A DNA stretch of 64,000 bases. Origin: Fibrisoma limi BUZ 3. GTDB taxonomy: Bacteria > Bacteroidota > Bacteroidia > Cytophagales > Spirosomataceae. Location of the stretch: NCBI RefSeq assembly GCF_000296815.2, contig NZ_CAIT01000010.1, forward strand, positions 525,174 through 589,173. Direction: 5' to 3'. A program made the translations under genes and the position numbers. Of the stretch, positions 38,079 to 46,792 are shown one piece after another. The notes under the pieces are model-generated. The model saw nothing but the letters and a program-made list of their open reading frames with translations, ran no database searches and was not told where the DNA came from. The first letter of the stretch is position 1; each line of letters starts with the position of its first letter.

Positions 38079-39125
38079 TTACACAACGCTTTGGTATAGG
38101 TTCCAGTAGGCTGCTGCCGTAAGCTCCCAGCGGAACTTCCGACTATGCTCCATGATGCGGGCCGGCATTTCAGGGTCGTTATCGTAGGTTTCCATGCCCA
38201 CTTGAAAAACCTTCACTACCGTTTCGGGGTCGAACGCGGGGAAGTAAAACGCTTCGGAACCGCCCACTTCCGGAACGCTCGACAACGTAGAGCAGAAAAC
38301 CGGTTTGCCAAAGCTCATGGCTTCAATTACGGGCAGGCCAAAGCCCTCGTGCAGCGACGGAAACAGAAACGCGTCGCAGTTGGCATAAAGCCACCACTTG
38401 GTTGCCTCATCCACCGGACCGGGAATGATCAGCCGGTCCGCAACGCCCATGCGGGTGGCCTGGTCGCGTAGCTCCTGCACATACGGCTTGTCGTCAGGAC
38501 CGGCCAGCACCAAGCGGTAGTTCGGAAAGGCCTCCAGCAGGGGCAGCATCGCATGGACATTCTTGTAGGCCTGTAGCATGCCGATGAAGAACAGAAATGG
38601 TCCGTCGGGCTTAACCGTAAATGACGATACGATGTCCTTAGGTTTATCCATGCCCAGATAAATCACCTCAACAGGCGTAGTAGGAGGGACTACCAATTGC
38701 TTACGAACGTCCTCGGCTACGTAGCTCGAAATGGTTGTCACGGCCGCGGCTTGGTTGACCAGTTGCTGATAACGGGCTTTCTGGCGGGCTTTGCGTTTGG
38801 CAGAGTATTCGGGAAGCGATAGATAATTTAGATCCAGAATCGTATAAACCAAGGCGGTTTTGCGCATGGGCGTAAAGCGCGAATTCTGGTAGGGGCAATG
38901 CCAGACATCAAACGTCCAGGGGTGCCATACGCGTCGCCACCGGGTCGCCACCAGGTAATCGACTGAAGAACCAAAAATGCCTACCTGTTCGCGGGAAACC
39001 AGAAAGGTAATCTGCCAGTCGGCCGGCTTCTGACGGACCAGTTCGTTGCCTAAATGCAGGCAAAACTGGCCCATGCCACTGGCGAGATTGGCCATGCGTT
39101 CGGTATCCAGAAAAAGATGGGGCAT
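38079..39125 (-). CDS. GT4-type glycosyltransferase
   Basis: The 348-aa GT-B enzyme has the Glycos_transf_1 motif PSLHEGFGLPVIEAMSFGKP (E-x7-E) followed by SSVPEVGG, and a hinge region with PDGPFLFFIGMLQAYKNVHAM. It probably adds a sugar to a polysaccharide precursor using a nucleotide-sugar donor. Its stop is 2 bp from that of the FkbM gene on the other strand. The N-terminus is shorter than in many GT4 enzymes. Confidence 0.9.
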   Translation of the reverse strand: MPHLFLDTERMANLASGMGQFCLHLGNELVRQKPADWQITFLVSREQVGIFGSSVDYLVATRWRRVWHPWTFDVWHCPYQNSRFTPMRKTALVYTILDLNYLSLPEYSAKRKARQKARYQQLVNQAAAVTTISSYVAEDVRKQLVVPPTTPVEVIYLGMDKPKDIVSSFTVKPDGPFLFFIGMLQAYKNVHAMLPLLEAFPNYRLVLAGPDDKPYVQELRDQATRMGVADRLIIPGPVDEATKWWLYANCDAFLFPSLHEGFGLPVIEAMSFGKPVFCSTLSSVPEVGGSEAFYFPAFDPETVVKVFQVGMETYDNDPEMPARIMEHSRKFRWELTAAAYWNLYQSVV

Positions 39126-39185
39126 GCGGTCGGAGGAAATGGTAAGGCCGCAAAACTAACCAAAAATGCGGTTAGTCATGAGCCT

Positions 39186-39644
39186 TCATTCCTCACTGCC
39201 GAGGACTGAGAAAATCAGGTCGGATTCGTACCCTTTGCTGAGTGCGTAGCGAACGAGCTTCTGTTTCACCACCAAGGGATTGCTGTCGTGTAACGTCCGG
39301 CGCTTCTTGTCGAGGAGGTCGGCAAGGGCCGCCCGGTAGTCGGTCGGAGCAATCTCCTGCATGGCCTGTTCAAGGTTATAGCCCGTGATGCCACGCTGCT
39401 GAAGATGCTGCTTGATCTTCCGTTTGCCCCAGCCTTTGACACGGAACTTACCACCGGCGAAGGATCTGGCAAATCGCTCTTCATTCAGGTAATTCTGCTG
39501 GATCAGTTCGGCAATGACTTCTTCTGCATCGTCGCCGTCGACGCCCCAGTCATTCAGGCGGTCGCGGACTTCCTGTTGCGTACGTTCCTGATAGGCACAG
39601 AACGAAGCCGCTTTCCGAAGGGCATCTTTGAGGTACTCGGTCAT
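39186..39644 (-). CDS. recX: Regulatory protein RecX
   Basis: This 152-aa protein is built of repeated three-helix bundles typical of RecX: LRKAASFCAYQERTQQEVRD, then VIAELIQQNYLNEERFARSF, and the characteristic KGWGKRKIKQHLQQRGI. RecX inhibits RecA filament extension. It lies just downstream of a 61-nt perfect inverted repeat. recA is not in the window. Confidence 0.9.
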   Translation of the reverse strand: MTEYLKDALRKAASFCAYQERTQQEVRDRLNDWGVDGDDAEEVIAELIQQNYLNEERFARSFAGGKFRVKGWGKRKIKQHLQQRGITGYNLEQAMQEIAPTDYRAALADLLDKKRRTLHDSNPLVVKQKLVRYALSKGYESDLIFSVLGSEE

Positions 39645-39676
39645 ACAATGAAAACGTACCAGACCGGGGAGAGGTT

Positions 39677-39737
39677 CGTTTATGGTGAGATCGTGGTGTC
39701 AGGTTCTGAACCTGACACCACGATCTCACCATAAACG
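39677..39737. repeat. 61-nt perfect inverted repeat with a one-base centre
   Basis: Two 30-nt arms (39677-39706 and 39708-39737) are exact complements around a single T at 39707. The core, CAGGTTCTGAACCTG, is shared with the element at 52536-52574. It lies 10 bp after the stop of the RraA-like gene and 32 bp before recX. On DNA it can extrude as a cruciform; as RNA it forms an almost loopless hairpin. Confidence 0.97.
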
Positions 39738-39747
39738 GTGAATCAGC

Positions 39748-40677
39748 CTACCACGTACGCTTGCTCATCACTTTGTCCAGTTCAGGCCGGGTCATGGCAC
39801 CGAGTTCGGGATGCTGCCCCAGCCACTTGAGAAACTCAGACTTTATTTCATCTGTCCACTGGCTGTCGATCTGGCCCGTTGTGTAGCGCCCCGATTTGAC
39901 CATCTCGAAGCCAAACTGATCCTTGCGGGTCACGAACTCGCAGGTACTGATGACCTGCTCGGCCATATGCGCCGGAACGAACAGAACACCTTCCCGCTGG
40001 GCAATCACCAGATCGCCGGGCAGTACCATCGCGTTGCCAATACGGATCGGCGTATTCAGGCCCATCAGCACCATCTCCTCCAGGAAAGACGGGTGGAAGT
40101 CGCGCACGAACGCATTGAAGCCGTTGATGTTCTGCAATTCCTGTAGATCACGGGCCGCCCCGTTGAACACCACGCCGTTGCCGGTTTTGCTGAAGATCGC
40201 GTTGCCGAGTGTCGCACCCATGAGCGTGCCGCCACCGATCTTGCCAAACGCATCGGCTACGTAGACGTCGCCTTTCGTGAGGGTTTCGATGGGCCAGGCA
40301 TTGGTGTTGCCTTTACGCCCCTGTTTGCTGATGCCCCGCTCCTTGATGTTCTTTTCAACGTCGGGTCGGCTGGGCATGAACATGGCCGTCACTGCCCGGC
40401 CAATTACCGGTACGTCATCTTTGATCAGTTTCCAGTTGCCTTCAAACTGGTTGGTATACCCTTCGTTCTTCAACACCGTCCAGGCGTCGTCGATACCGAT
40501 TTTGCGGGCTCGTTCCAGCAAGGCATCCGGAATTTTAGGGCGTCCGTCCGGAAAGCGTTCACCTTTCCATTCAGACGTTAGAAATGTCAGTTCGTCCTTC
40601 GGGATAGTTTGTGCCGACAACTGGCCTGTCAGGCTTAGGGTAACGAATAGTGAGAGGGTGGCAATCGTACGGTTCAT
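39748..40677 (-). CDS. Exported RraA/HMG-aldolase family protein (copy 1)
   Basis: Start taken at the ATG at 40675-40677, which gives a clean signal peptide (MNRTIATLSLFVTLSLTGQL, then SAQ) and 309 aa; the frame continues upstream only through a repeat hairpin. The core NAIFSKTGNGVVFNGAARDL matches the RraA-like phosphohistidine-domain fold with the Arg-Asp pair (ARD) of HMG/CHA-type aldolases, which cleave 4-hydroxy-2-oxo acids to pyruvate or decarboxylate oxaloacetate. The paralogue upstream has the same layout. An export signal is unusual for this family. Confidence 0.85.
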   Translation of the reverse strand: MNRTIATLSLFVTLSLTGQLSAQTIPKDELTFLTSEWKGERFPDGRPKIPDALLERARKIGIDDAWTVLKNEGYTNQFEGNWKLIKDDVPVIGRAVTAMFMPSRPDVEKNIKERGISKQGRKGNTNAWPIETLTKGDVYVADAFGKIGGGTLMGATLGNAIFSKTGNGVVFNGAARDLQELQNINGFNAFVRDFHPSFLEEMVLMGLNTPIRIGNAMVLPGDLVIAQREGVLFVPAHMAEQVISTCEFVTRKDQFGFEMVKSGRYTTGQIDSQWTDEIKSEFLKWLGQHPELGAMTRPELDKVMSKRTW

Positions 40678-40702
40678 TAGAGGGGAATTTTGGTAATGTT
40701 TT

Positions 40703-40785
40703 AAACGCAGAGAAACAGAGGAAACGCAGAGAAAATTGAGGATTCTCTCAGCGTTCTTTGCGTATACCTCAGCGTCTCTGCGTTT
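40703..40785. repeat. Intercistronic hairpin of about 10-nt units between the two RraA-like genes
   Basis: The left side is AAACGCAGAG, AAACAGAGG, AAACGCAGAG; the complement of the right side begins AAACGCAGAGACGCTGAGG. The outer 10 nt of both arms pair exactly and the rest imperfectly. The element fills the space between the stop of copy 2 and the start of copy 1. Very similar CTCTGCGTTT-type strings are remembered from other bacterial intergenic spacers (unverified). Confidence 0.8.
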
Positions 40786-40793
40786 CAACCGCA

Positions 40794-41732
40794 TTAACGG
40801 CCTTCTTTGGCTAAATAAGCGTCTATGTCTTTTTGGGTAATAGCCAGTTTCTTAGGGTACTTGGCTACCCAGGCACGAAACTCATCCTTTATTTTACCGG
40901 ACCAGTCGCCATGAATTTCGCCGGATGGGTATTTACCCTGCTGGAGCAATACCCGCTCAAATTCGTCGCGGAGGGCCGTCATTTCTGAGGCCGACACGAG
41001 TCCTTCGACCAGGTGGGCCGGGATGAACACCACGCCGTATTCGTTGGCAAACACTACGTCGCCTGGGAACACCGTCACTTCGCCGATACGGATAGGCGCG
41101 TTGATGGCGGTCGGTGTCATGTCTTTGATATACGACGGATGGTGGCCTTTCACCCAGGCGTTGAAGCCCTTGGTATCTTTTAGTTCCTGCATGTCGCGTA
41201 CCGATCCGTAGAAGATGACTCCCTTGCCGGTTTTGCCGTAAATGGCGTTCCCAAGGCTCGATCCGATCAGCGTGCCATCCTTTACTTTACCGTATCCATC
41301 CGCTACGTAGATATCGCCTTTGGTCAGGATGTCGATGGGCCAGATGTTAATACCGCCTTTCTGCGCGCGACCTTCTGCTTTTCCCTGAGCCCGAACCAGG
41401 CTATCGAGGTCGGGGCGGGTGGGCATGAACTGCGCCGTTACGACCCGGCCGGTCATGGTCTCACCTGGTTTGAGGATAATCCAGTCCTTCTCGACCTGGT
41501 TGCGGTAACCCCGGCGGTCGAGGTAACCCCAGATCTGTTCGAGCGTGCAGTTTTGCAGGCGTTCCAGCACAATGTCGGGAACCAGGGGACGGCCGTCGGG
41601 CATGCGTTCGCCCTTCCAGTTGGCGGTCAGTGCTTTAACGTATTCAGGCGTGGAGCCTACCCGCTGGGCCTGCGCCGAAAGACCACCAGCGAGAAACGTA
41701 ATGGATAAGGCAAGCAGGGTTTTCTTAATCAT
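40794..41732 (-). CDS. Exported RraA/HMG-aldolase family protein (copy 2)
   Basis: This 312-aa protein has a signal peptide (KTLLALSITFLAGGLSAQAQ). The central motif TGKGVIFYGSVRDMQELK keeps the Arg-Asp pair of RraA-type aldolases, and ADGYGKVKDGTLIGSSLGNA matches the preceding loop. It is similar throughout to copy 1 (shared N-terminal WKGERMPDGRP and WKGERFPDGRP), so the two arose by duplication. It is divergent from the dehydratase gene at 41853, which points to one pathway: dehydration, then aldol cleavage. Confidence 0.86.
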   Translation of the reverse strand: MIKKTLLALSITFLAGGLSAQAQRVGSTPEYVKALTANWKGERMPDGRPLVPDIVLERLQNCTLEQIWGYLDRRGYRNQVEKDWIILKPGETMTGRVVTAQFMPTRPDLDSLVRAQGKAEGRAQKGGINIWPIDILTKGDIYVADGYGKVKDGTLIGSSLGNAIYGKTGKGVIFYGSVRDMQELKDTKGFNAWVKGHHPSYIKDMTPTAINAPIRIGEVTVFPGDVVFANEYGVVFIPAHLVEGLVSASEMTALRDEFERVLLQQGKYPSGEIHGDWSGKIKDEFRAWVAKYPKKLAITQKDIDAYLAKEGR

Positions 41733-41852
41733 CGTTATCTGTATCCAAAGGGTTTAGTATGTTTTTGCCCAATAAAGGCCAGTAGATAAGTAAAATACTG
41801 CCATTTGGTCATTTTACTATCAAACAAAAGATTCCTATAACTCCCGAAAACT

Positions 41853-43277
41853 ATGAAGAATATTTTTTCGCGTCTGACGTCGTCGGCTCAGCCTGCCGAT
41901 CGTCGCGAATTCATTCGAAATGCCGGATTGGGTGGCCTGACGTTAGGTATGCTTTTCGACGGCAAATTTGAACAGGAAACTGAATTCATTACTCAAAAAG
42001 TAAAGCGCGACTCCAAGCCGTCGGAGTTGAAAATTACGGATATGCGCGTGGCAGTGTTGCAGGGGGTTCCGTTTTCCAGCCCTATTATCCGTATTGATAC
42101 CAACCAGGGGCTGGTCGGCTGGGGCGAAGTACGTGACGGTGCCAGTGCCAACTACGCCCTGATGCTCAAAAGCCGGATTCTGGGCAAAAACCCGTGTAAC
42201 GTTGAGCAGCTATTCAAAGTAATCAAACAGTTTGGTAACCACAGCCGCGCGGCCGGTGGGGTCTGTGGCGTTGAGATGGCGCTGTGGGACCTGGCTGGTA
42301 AAGCGTACAACGTACCGGCTTACCAGATGCTGGGTGGTAAATACCGCGATTACATCCGGCTGTATGCCGATACGCCGGAAGGAAAGAACTATGAGGAGTT
42401 TGCGGTGAATATGAATAAGCGCAAAGAACAAGGGTATTCTTTCCTGAAAATGGATTTCGGCATCGGTATGCTCGCCGATAAACCCGGTATGCTGGTTAAC
42501 GCTAACAACTGGAGCGTAAAGCGGCAGTGGGATGATAAAGAAATGGGCAAGCTGGGTAACTATGCCACGACCAAGCACCCGTTTACTCGGATTCAGATTA
42601 CCAAAAAAGGAATAGATGCTCTGGTAGAACACGTGGGCAGGGTTCGTGATATTGTAGGCTATGATACGCCACTGGCAGCCGACCACTTCGGTCACTTCGA
42701 CGTGAACACGGCCATTCAGATTGGCGAGGCTATGGAGCCGTTCCGGCTGGCGTGGCTCGAAGACCTGGTGCCCTGGTTCTACACCGATCACTGGAAACAG
42801 ATCTCGGATGCCATTGAAACGCCAACATTAACGGGCGAGGACATTTTCCTGAAAGAAGAGTTTATCAAGCTCATCGACGCGAAGGCTATCGATATGGTTC
42901 ACCCCGATCTGGCGTCGTCGGGTGGCCTGCTCGAAACCAAGAAGATCGGTGATTATGCCGAGGAAAAGGGCGTTCCGATGGCCATGCACTTTGCTGGTTC
43001 GCCGATTTGTATGATGGCCAACGTACACTGCGCAGCCGCTACAGAAAACTTCGTTGCTCTCGAACACCACGGGGTTGATGTGCCGGGTTGGGAAGACCTC
43101 GTTACCGGTATGAAGCCGATCGTTGAGAAAGGATTCGTTAAGGTGCCCGACAAGCCCGGGCTTGGCGTTGAACTGAACGAAGAGGTGGCCAAGAAATTCC
43201 TGAAAAAAGGAGCGACCTGGTTTGCCCCAACCGACACCTGGAATACGCGGGATTCCAACGACCGGGAGTGGAGTTAA
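41853..43277 (+). CDS. Exported enolase-superfamily sugar-acid dehydratase
   Basis: The 474-aa protein begins with a twin-arginine-like signal (DRREFIRNAGLGGLTLGMLF). Metal ligands are the Asp of AADHFGH, the Glu of AWLEDLVPW and the Glu of TGEDIF. A Lys-containing strand (FLKMDFGIGM), the Asp of MVHPDLASSGG and the His of PMAMHFAGSP are the expected acid/base residues of the mandelate racemase group. It is about 60 aa longer than the homologue at 1942-3186, mostly in an insert around residues 205-265. The substrate is unknown; an aldonic acid is likely. Confidence 0.87.
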   Translation: MKNIFSRLTSSAQPADRREFIRNAGLGGLTLGMLFDGKFEQETEFITQKVKRDSKPSELKITDMRVAVLQGVPFSSPIIRIDTNQGLVGWGEVRDGASANYALMLKSRILGKNPCNVEQLFKVIKQFGNHSRAAGGVCGVEMALWDLAGKAYNVPAYQMLGGKYRDYIRLYADTPEGKNYEEFAVNMNKRKEQGYSFLKMDFGIGMLADKPGMLVNANNWSVKRQWDDKEMGKLGNYATTKHPFTRIQITKKGIDALVEHVGRVRDIVGYDTPLAADHFGHFDVNTAIQIGEAMEPFRLAWLEDLVPWFYTDHWKQISDAIETPTLTGEDIFLKEEFIKLIDAKAIDMVHPDLASSGGLLETKKIGDYAEEKGVPMAMHFAGSPICMMANVHCAAATENFVALEHHGVDVPGWEDLVTGMKPIVEKGFVKVPDKPGLGVELNEEVAKKFLKKGATWFAPTDTWNTRDSNDREWS

Positions 43278-43295
43278 TAACTAATACGTTATAAC

Positions 43296-43345
43296 AATCA
43301 CGTCTGACTGGAAGGAGCGTAACGCTAATCCATTCAGACGTGATT
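43296..43345. terminator. Bidirectional terminator between the dehydratase and the epimerase gene
   Basis: Arms AATCACGTCTGA (43296-43307) and TCAGACGTGATT (43334-43345) pair perfectly and an inner GCGT/ACGC stem adds a second part. T-rich sequence follows on the plus side. The genes converge. Confidence 0.8.
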
Positions 43346-43347
43346 TT

Positions 43348-44259
43348 TTATGTCAACAAATCCTGGAGGGCATTTTTCAAGTCGCCGAACCGGTACTGAA
43401 ACGTGGTTTCTTCCTTGACTCGCTTGTTCAATACGTAGTTGCCTCCGGTGACGGTAATGGCCAGTTCGCCGAACATCATCCGGATCACAAAATTCGGAAT
43501 ATTCGGCAGCAGGAGCGGGCGGTTCAGTACCTGGGCAATCTGCTTTGTAAGGGCTTCGTTGGTGACCGGTCCCGGCGCTACTGCGTTGTAGACACCCTGC
43601 CACGACTCGTCGGTCAAGGCTTGGATGTACATTCGGCACAGGTCGTCAATATGAATCCACGAAATGTACTGATGCCCTGATCCAATGGGTGCGCCGGCTC
43701 CCAGTCGGATGGGTTGTGCCAGCTTCGGTAGTGCTCCGCCTTCCATGGTCAGCACCACGCCGGTCCGCATCTTGACGGTACGTATTCCCAGCGCGGCTAC
43801 CTGATCTTCGGATCGTTCCCAGGCCCGGGTCACCTGCGCCAGAAAATCGGTACCGGCCGGACTAGTTTCTGTCATGGGTCGGTCGCCGGTATCGCCCCCG
43901 TAGTAGCCGATGGCCGACGACGCAATAAACGACTTAACGTGGTGGGCATTCTTGGCCAGGGCCTGAGCCAGCAACGTAGTGGACATAACGCGGCTGCCCA
44001 GAATCTCGTCCTTGCGCGCATCCGTCCAGCGCTCGTCGGCGATGCCTGCTCCAGCGAGATGAATGATATAATCAGCGGTCATGATAGCCTGCGGGTCAAG
44101 GTGCCCTTTTTTTACATCCCATTGGTACACATTGACGTTCGGAATCGGCTTGACAGACCGGCTGAGTAGTGAGACCTGATAGCCTTCCTGAATGAGTAGT
44201 TGAGTCAGACGGCGACCGATTGTACCGGTGCCGCCGGTAATAAGTACGGTTTGGCTCAT
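43348..44259 (-). CDS. TIGR01777-type NAD(P)-dependent epimerase
   Basis: This 303-aa SDR-fold protein begins MSQTVLITGGTGTIGRRLTQ (dinucleotide-binding GxxGxxG), with the TIGR01777/SulA-like features SSAIGYYGGDTGDRPMTETS and VKMRTGVVLTMEGGALPKLA. The C-terminal DUF1731-like helix bundle is present, ending FQYRFGDLKNALQDLL. Its substrate is not known in any organism to my knowledge. Confidence 0.9.
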   Translation of the reverse strand: MSQTVLITGGTGTIGRRLTQLLIQEGYQVSLLSRSVKPIPNVNVYQWDVKKGHLDPQAIMTADYIIHLAGAGIADERWTDARKDEILGSRVMSTTLLAQALAKNAHHVKSFIASSAIGYYGGDTGDRPMTETSPAGTDFLAQVTRAWERSEDQVAALGIRTVKMRTGVVLTMEGGALPKLAQPIRLGAGAPIGSGHQYISWIHIDDLCRMYIQALTDESWQGVYNAVAPGPVTNEALTKQIAQVLNRPLLLPNIPNFVIRMMFGELAITVTGGNYVLNKRVKEETTFQYRFGDLKNALQDLLT

Positions 44260-44339
44260 GGCGGGTAACTGTGGTTATTGACGTATAACCCGCCGGATGC
44301 GGTAGGGGTTTTAATGCCTGCGTGAGCGGCACATGCGTC

Positions 44340-44629
44340 GACGCCAAACCCGCTTGACACTGAACAACAAAGTGTGTTTGACGAACTAGCAAGCAGCACG
44401 AACGGCTGGTCGGTCCGGTCGGGTGATTCGGCCTGTGTGGTGCTGGATCGCGGGAAGGCGTTAACGCCGAACAGAAGAGCAACTTTAGACTGCTGATCGA
44501 CTGGAAACGAAAACCACGGGCATCTACCGGACCGACGGTTCCATTCAGATCAACCGTACGTTTGAGCAGCCTTTACCAGGCGAGGACGTATTGCCGGACT
44601 TTGAACTGAATTTAACCGAGCTGCGATAA
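44340..44629 (+). pseudogene. Remnant of a Uma2-family endonuclease (DUF820)
   Basis: Between two genes of the opposite strand, one frame reads TPNPLDTEQQSVFDELASST, followed by RSGDSACVVLDRG, matching the strand region of Uma2 nucleases (…RSPDSAWV…). A second frame reads AEQKSNFRLLID. After a further shift the third piece reads ETKTTGIYRTDGSIQINRTF then EDVLPDFELNLTELR and a stop at 44627-44629, the typical Uma2 C-terminus. The middle with the catalytic residues is missing and there are frameshifts, so the gene is dead. Bacteroidota and cyanobacteria carry many Uma2 copies. Confidence 0.65.
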
Positions 44630-44643
44630 CAACTCACAGCAAA

Positions 44644-45198
44644 TTACATAGTCCATTCCCGTGGCAGGTCCAGTTGGCGGGCGTAGTGAGCCGGAGCGTT
44701 GTGATGCACTCGCTGAAGCAGTTTGTTGATATCGCCGGCAAATTCAATATGGTAATCCGGGTCGAGTTTCGACACCTTCTTGAGCACCTGATCGGTCCGT
44801 TTGGCAATGTACTCGGCGGCTTTGTCCGTCCGGCTGTTGTGATGGCGGAGCAGGTCAAGGTGATGATCAAAGAACGTATTGAGCATATATAGCATCAGTT
44901 CCGCTTCTCCATATTTGTCTTTGGTAACCTTCAGGTGCCGACTGATGTAGCCACTGATTGCCCGCATATCCATCATCACCCAACCCGCCGAATCCTGCTT
45001 CAACCGGGCCGTCCGATCAATGAACTGCCGGATACTATCGCGTCGTTCGTCGATGGTTTCTTTGTGCTCGACCAGTTCGAATTGCAGCCGTTCGGTCAGG
45101 ATGGGGTCTTTTGTAATCAGCCGTAGCAGCAGTTTGTCTTTTTCTGCAACCGGCATGCGGACGATGGCTTTTTTGAGATCGGGATCGAGGGCAGGCAT
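44644..45198 (-). CDS. Conserved-looking cytoplasmic protein of unknown function
   Basis: The 184-aa protein is rich in charged residues and helix-forming sequence (DKLLLRLITKDPILTERLQF, GYISRHLKVTKDKYGEAELM). A His-rich helix is present (LNTFFDHHLDLLRHHNSR). It has no signal peptide or transmembrane segment. No known domain is recognised. It is downstream of rimK on the same strand, separated by a polypurine hairpin. Confidence 0.75.
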   Translation of the reverse strand: MPALDPDLKKAIVRMPVAEKDKLLLRLITKDPILTERLQFELVEHKETIDERRDSIRQFIDRTARLKQDSAGWVMMDMRAISGYISRHLKVTKDKYGEAELMLYMLNTFFDHHLDLLRHHNSRTDKAAEYIAKRTDQVLKKVSKLDPDYHIEFAGDINKLLQRVHHNAPAHYARQLDLPREWTM

Positions 45199-45209
45199 AG
45201 GGCAAAGTA

Positions 45210-45305
45210 AGGAAAAAAGGAGGAAAGGGAGAAAGGGGAGCAGAGGGAGGATGGAACTGCTTGTATCCCTTTCTTCCTTTTTCCCCTTCCTTCTCTCCTT
45301 TTTAT
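45210..45305. repeat. Second polypurine/polypyrimidine intercistronic hairpin
   Basis: The left side is purine-rich (GGAAAAAAGGAGGAAAGGGA...), and the right side is its imperfect complement (TTCCTTTTTCCCCTTCCTTC...), around a middle with TATCCC. It lies between the rimK stop and the start of the next gene, 12 bp away. Composition and layout match 5194-5298, but the sequences are only roughly alike. Confidence 0.75.
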
Positions 45306-45307
45306 GC

Positions 45308-46216
45308 TTAAACCCCTACCGTATCGCTTTCGTCGGCGGGAATACGTTCTTCGATGTACGTAACAATTTCGGCGGCTACGTCGATACCGGTGGCGGTTTC
45401 GATGCCTTCCAGTCCGGGCGATGAATTTACTTCCAGGAGCAAAGGGCCACGATCGGAGGGCAGCATATCCACCCCCGCTACCTTCAGACCGAGGGCCCGG
45501 GCTGCGTTAATGGCCGTGTCTTCTTCTTCGGCCGTAAGCTGAATCGGTACCGCATTGCCGCCCCGGTGGAGGTTGGAACGGAACTCCCCGTCGACGCCCT
45601 GACGCCGGATGGCGCCGACTACCTGATTCCCAACAACCAACGCACGAATGTCGGCTCCTTTGGCCTCGGCTATGTATTCCTGTACCAATACGTGTTTCTT
45701 CAGCCCATAAAAGGCCTCGATGGTTGATTTGGCGGCTTTGGTCGTTTCGGCCAGTACGACGCCAATGCCCTGGGTACCCTCCAGCAGTTTGATTACGACC
45801 GGTGGTCCGCCCACCAGCTTGATCAACTGATTAATGTCGCCGTTTTTGGGGTGGTTGGCGAATACCGTTTTGGGTAGACCAACGCCTGCTTTCGACAGGA
45901 CCTGCAAACTTCTGAGTTTGTTGCGGGAGCGTGTGATGGCCTGCGATTTGGCCGTCGTAAACACTTTCATCATCTCAAATTGCCGGACAATGGCGCAGCC
46001 GTAGTCGGTAACGGACGCCCCAATACGCGGAATGATGGCGTCTATATGCTCCAGAGGCTGCCCTTCGTAAAGAACCGACGGCTTGCCGCCCTCAATCATT
46101 ACGTGGCATTTAAGATGGTCTACCACAAGCACTTCATGGTCGCGCAGTTGAGCCGCTTCGACCAGTCGCCGGGTAGAATATAGGTTCGGATTAGCCGATA
46201 AAATGGCAATACGCAT
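45308..46216 (-). CDS. rimK: RimK-type alpha-L-glutamate ligase
   Basis: This 302-aa ATP-grasp enzyme contains [20 protein letters not shown] and the metal site [20 protein letters not shown]. It starts [20 protein letters not shown], as RimK does. RimK adds glutamates to the C-terminus of ribosomal protein S6, and related enzymes make similar tails on other substrates. The neighbouring aspartic-protease-like protein is its usual partner. The three-residue difference from model RimK is not decisive for substrate. Confidence 0.93.
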   Translation of the reverse strand: MRIAILSANPNLYSTRRLVEAAQLRDHEVLVVDHLKCHVMIEGGKPSVLYEGQPLEHIDAIIPRIGASVTDYGCAIVRQFEMMKVFTTAKSQAITRSRNKLRSLQVLSKAGVGLPKTVFANHPKNGDINQLIKLVGGPPVVIKLLEGTQGIGVVLAETTKAAKSTIEAFYGLKKHVLVQEYIAEAKGADIRALVVGNQVVGAIRRQGVDGEFRSNLHRGGNAVPIQLTAEEEDTAINAARALGLKVAGVDMLPSDRGPLLLEVNSSPGLEGIETATGIDVAAEIVTYIEERIPADESDTVGV

Positions 46217-46276
46217 GGTAGTAGTTAGTAGCGGCTGCGTTTCTTATGAGCGTATATCTATGTGGATATAAAGCAG

Positions 46277-46792
46277 TTAGTCAGGCTGCTGCGTGTCAAC
46301 GCTGCCGTTCTGTTGGTGATGGAGTTTCTGTGTAGTCTTTGCTTTGTACGACAGATTCTTTTGTGATACGTCGACTATAAATCGGTTACGAAGTAGTTTG
46401 CGTCCCAGCAGGACAGGATTTTTCAGCCGCTCGCGGTCGGCCAGGGTAAACTCGGCGCGGATCACCCGGCCAAACAAAATAATGCGTGTTTTGATCACAT
46501 ATCGCAGTTCAGCAACGCCAAATGAGTTCCGAATCATCCGCTGACTGAACTGGTCGCTATAGAACTGTCGGGAGGCCACGCCGGTTTTGTCAATGAGCCA
46601 AAAACTTAACATTGGTTTGTCGTCCGACTGCACCAGCCGCACCTCCTTGCAGTGCAGCGCCGATGTAAACGCGCCCGTATCGATCTTGGCTTTAACGTCA
46701 GAAAGCGCCAGATCCGGAAAATCAACGAGGTCCGTCATGCCGATCACCTGCTTGGCTTTGGGCGTTCGGGCCTTGCGTAACTTAAGTTTCAT
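46277..46792 (-). CDS. rimB: RimB-like retropepsin-type aspartic protease (DUF785 family)
   Basis: The 171-aa protein has the retropepsin-type motif AKIDTGAFTSALHC (Asp-Thr-Gly) and a DRERLKNPVLLGRKLLRNRF flap/C-terminal signature. In Pseudomonas the homologue RimB acts with RimK in ribosomal protein S6 modification (recalled). It overlaps holB by 4 bp (ATGA) and precedes rimK by 60 bp, so the four genes glmU-like, holB, rimB, rimK form one unit. Earlier annotations called the family an ATP-dependent zinc protease; the sequence favours the aspartic type. Confidence 0.88.
   Translation of the reverse strand: MKLKLRKARTPKAKQVIGMTDLVDFPDLALSDVKAKIDTGAFTSALHCKEVRLVQSDDKPMLSFWLIDKTGVASRQFYSDQFSQRMIRNSFGVAELRYVIKTRIILFGRVIRAEFTLADRERLKNPVLLGRKLLRNRFIVDVSQKNLSYKAKTTQKLHHQQNGSVDTQQPD

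Noticed and set aside
44096..44482. Minus-strand frame overlapping the epimerase start and the Uma2 remnant
   Set aside because: It is an overlapping frame with low complexity and no motifs; the plus-strand Uma2 similarity explains the region better.
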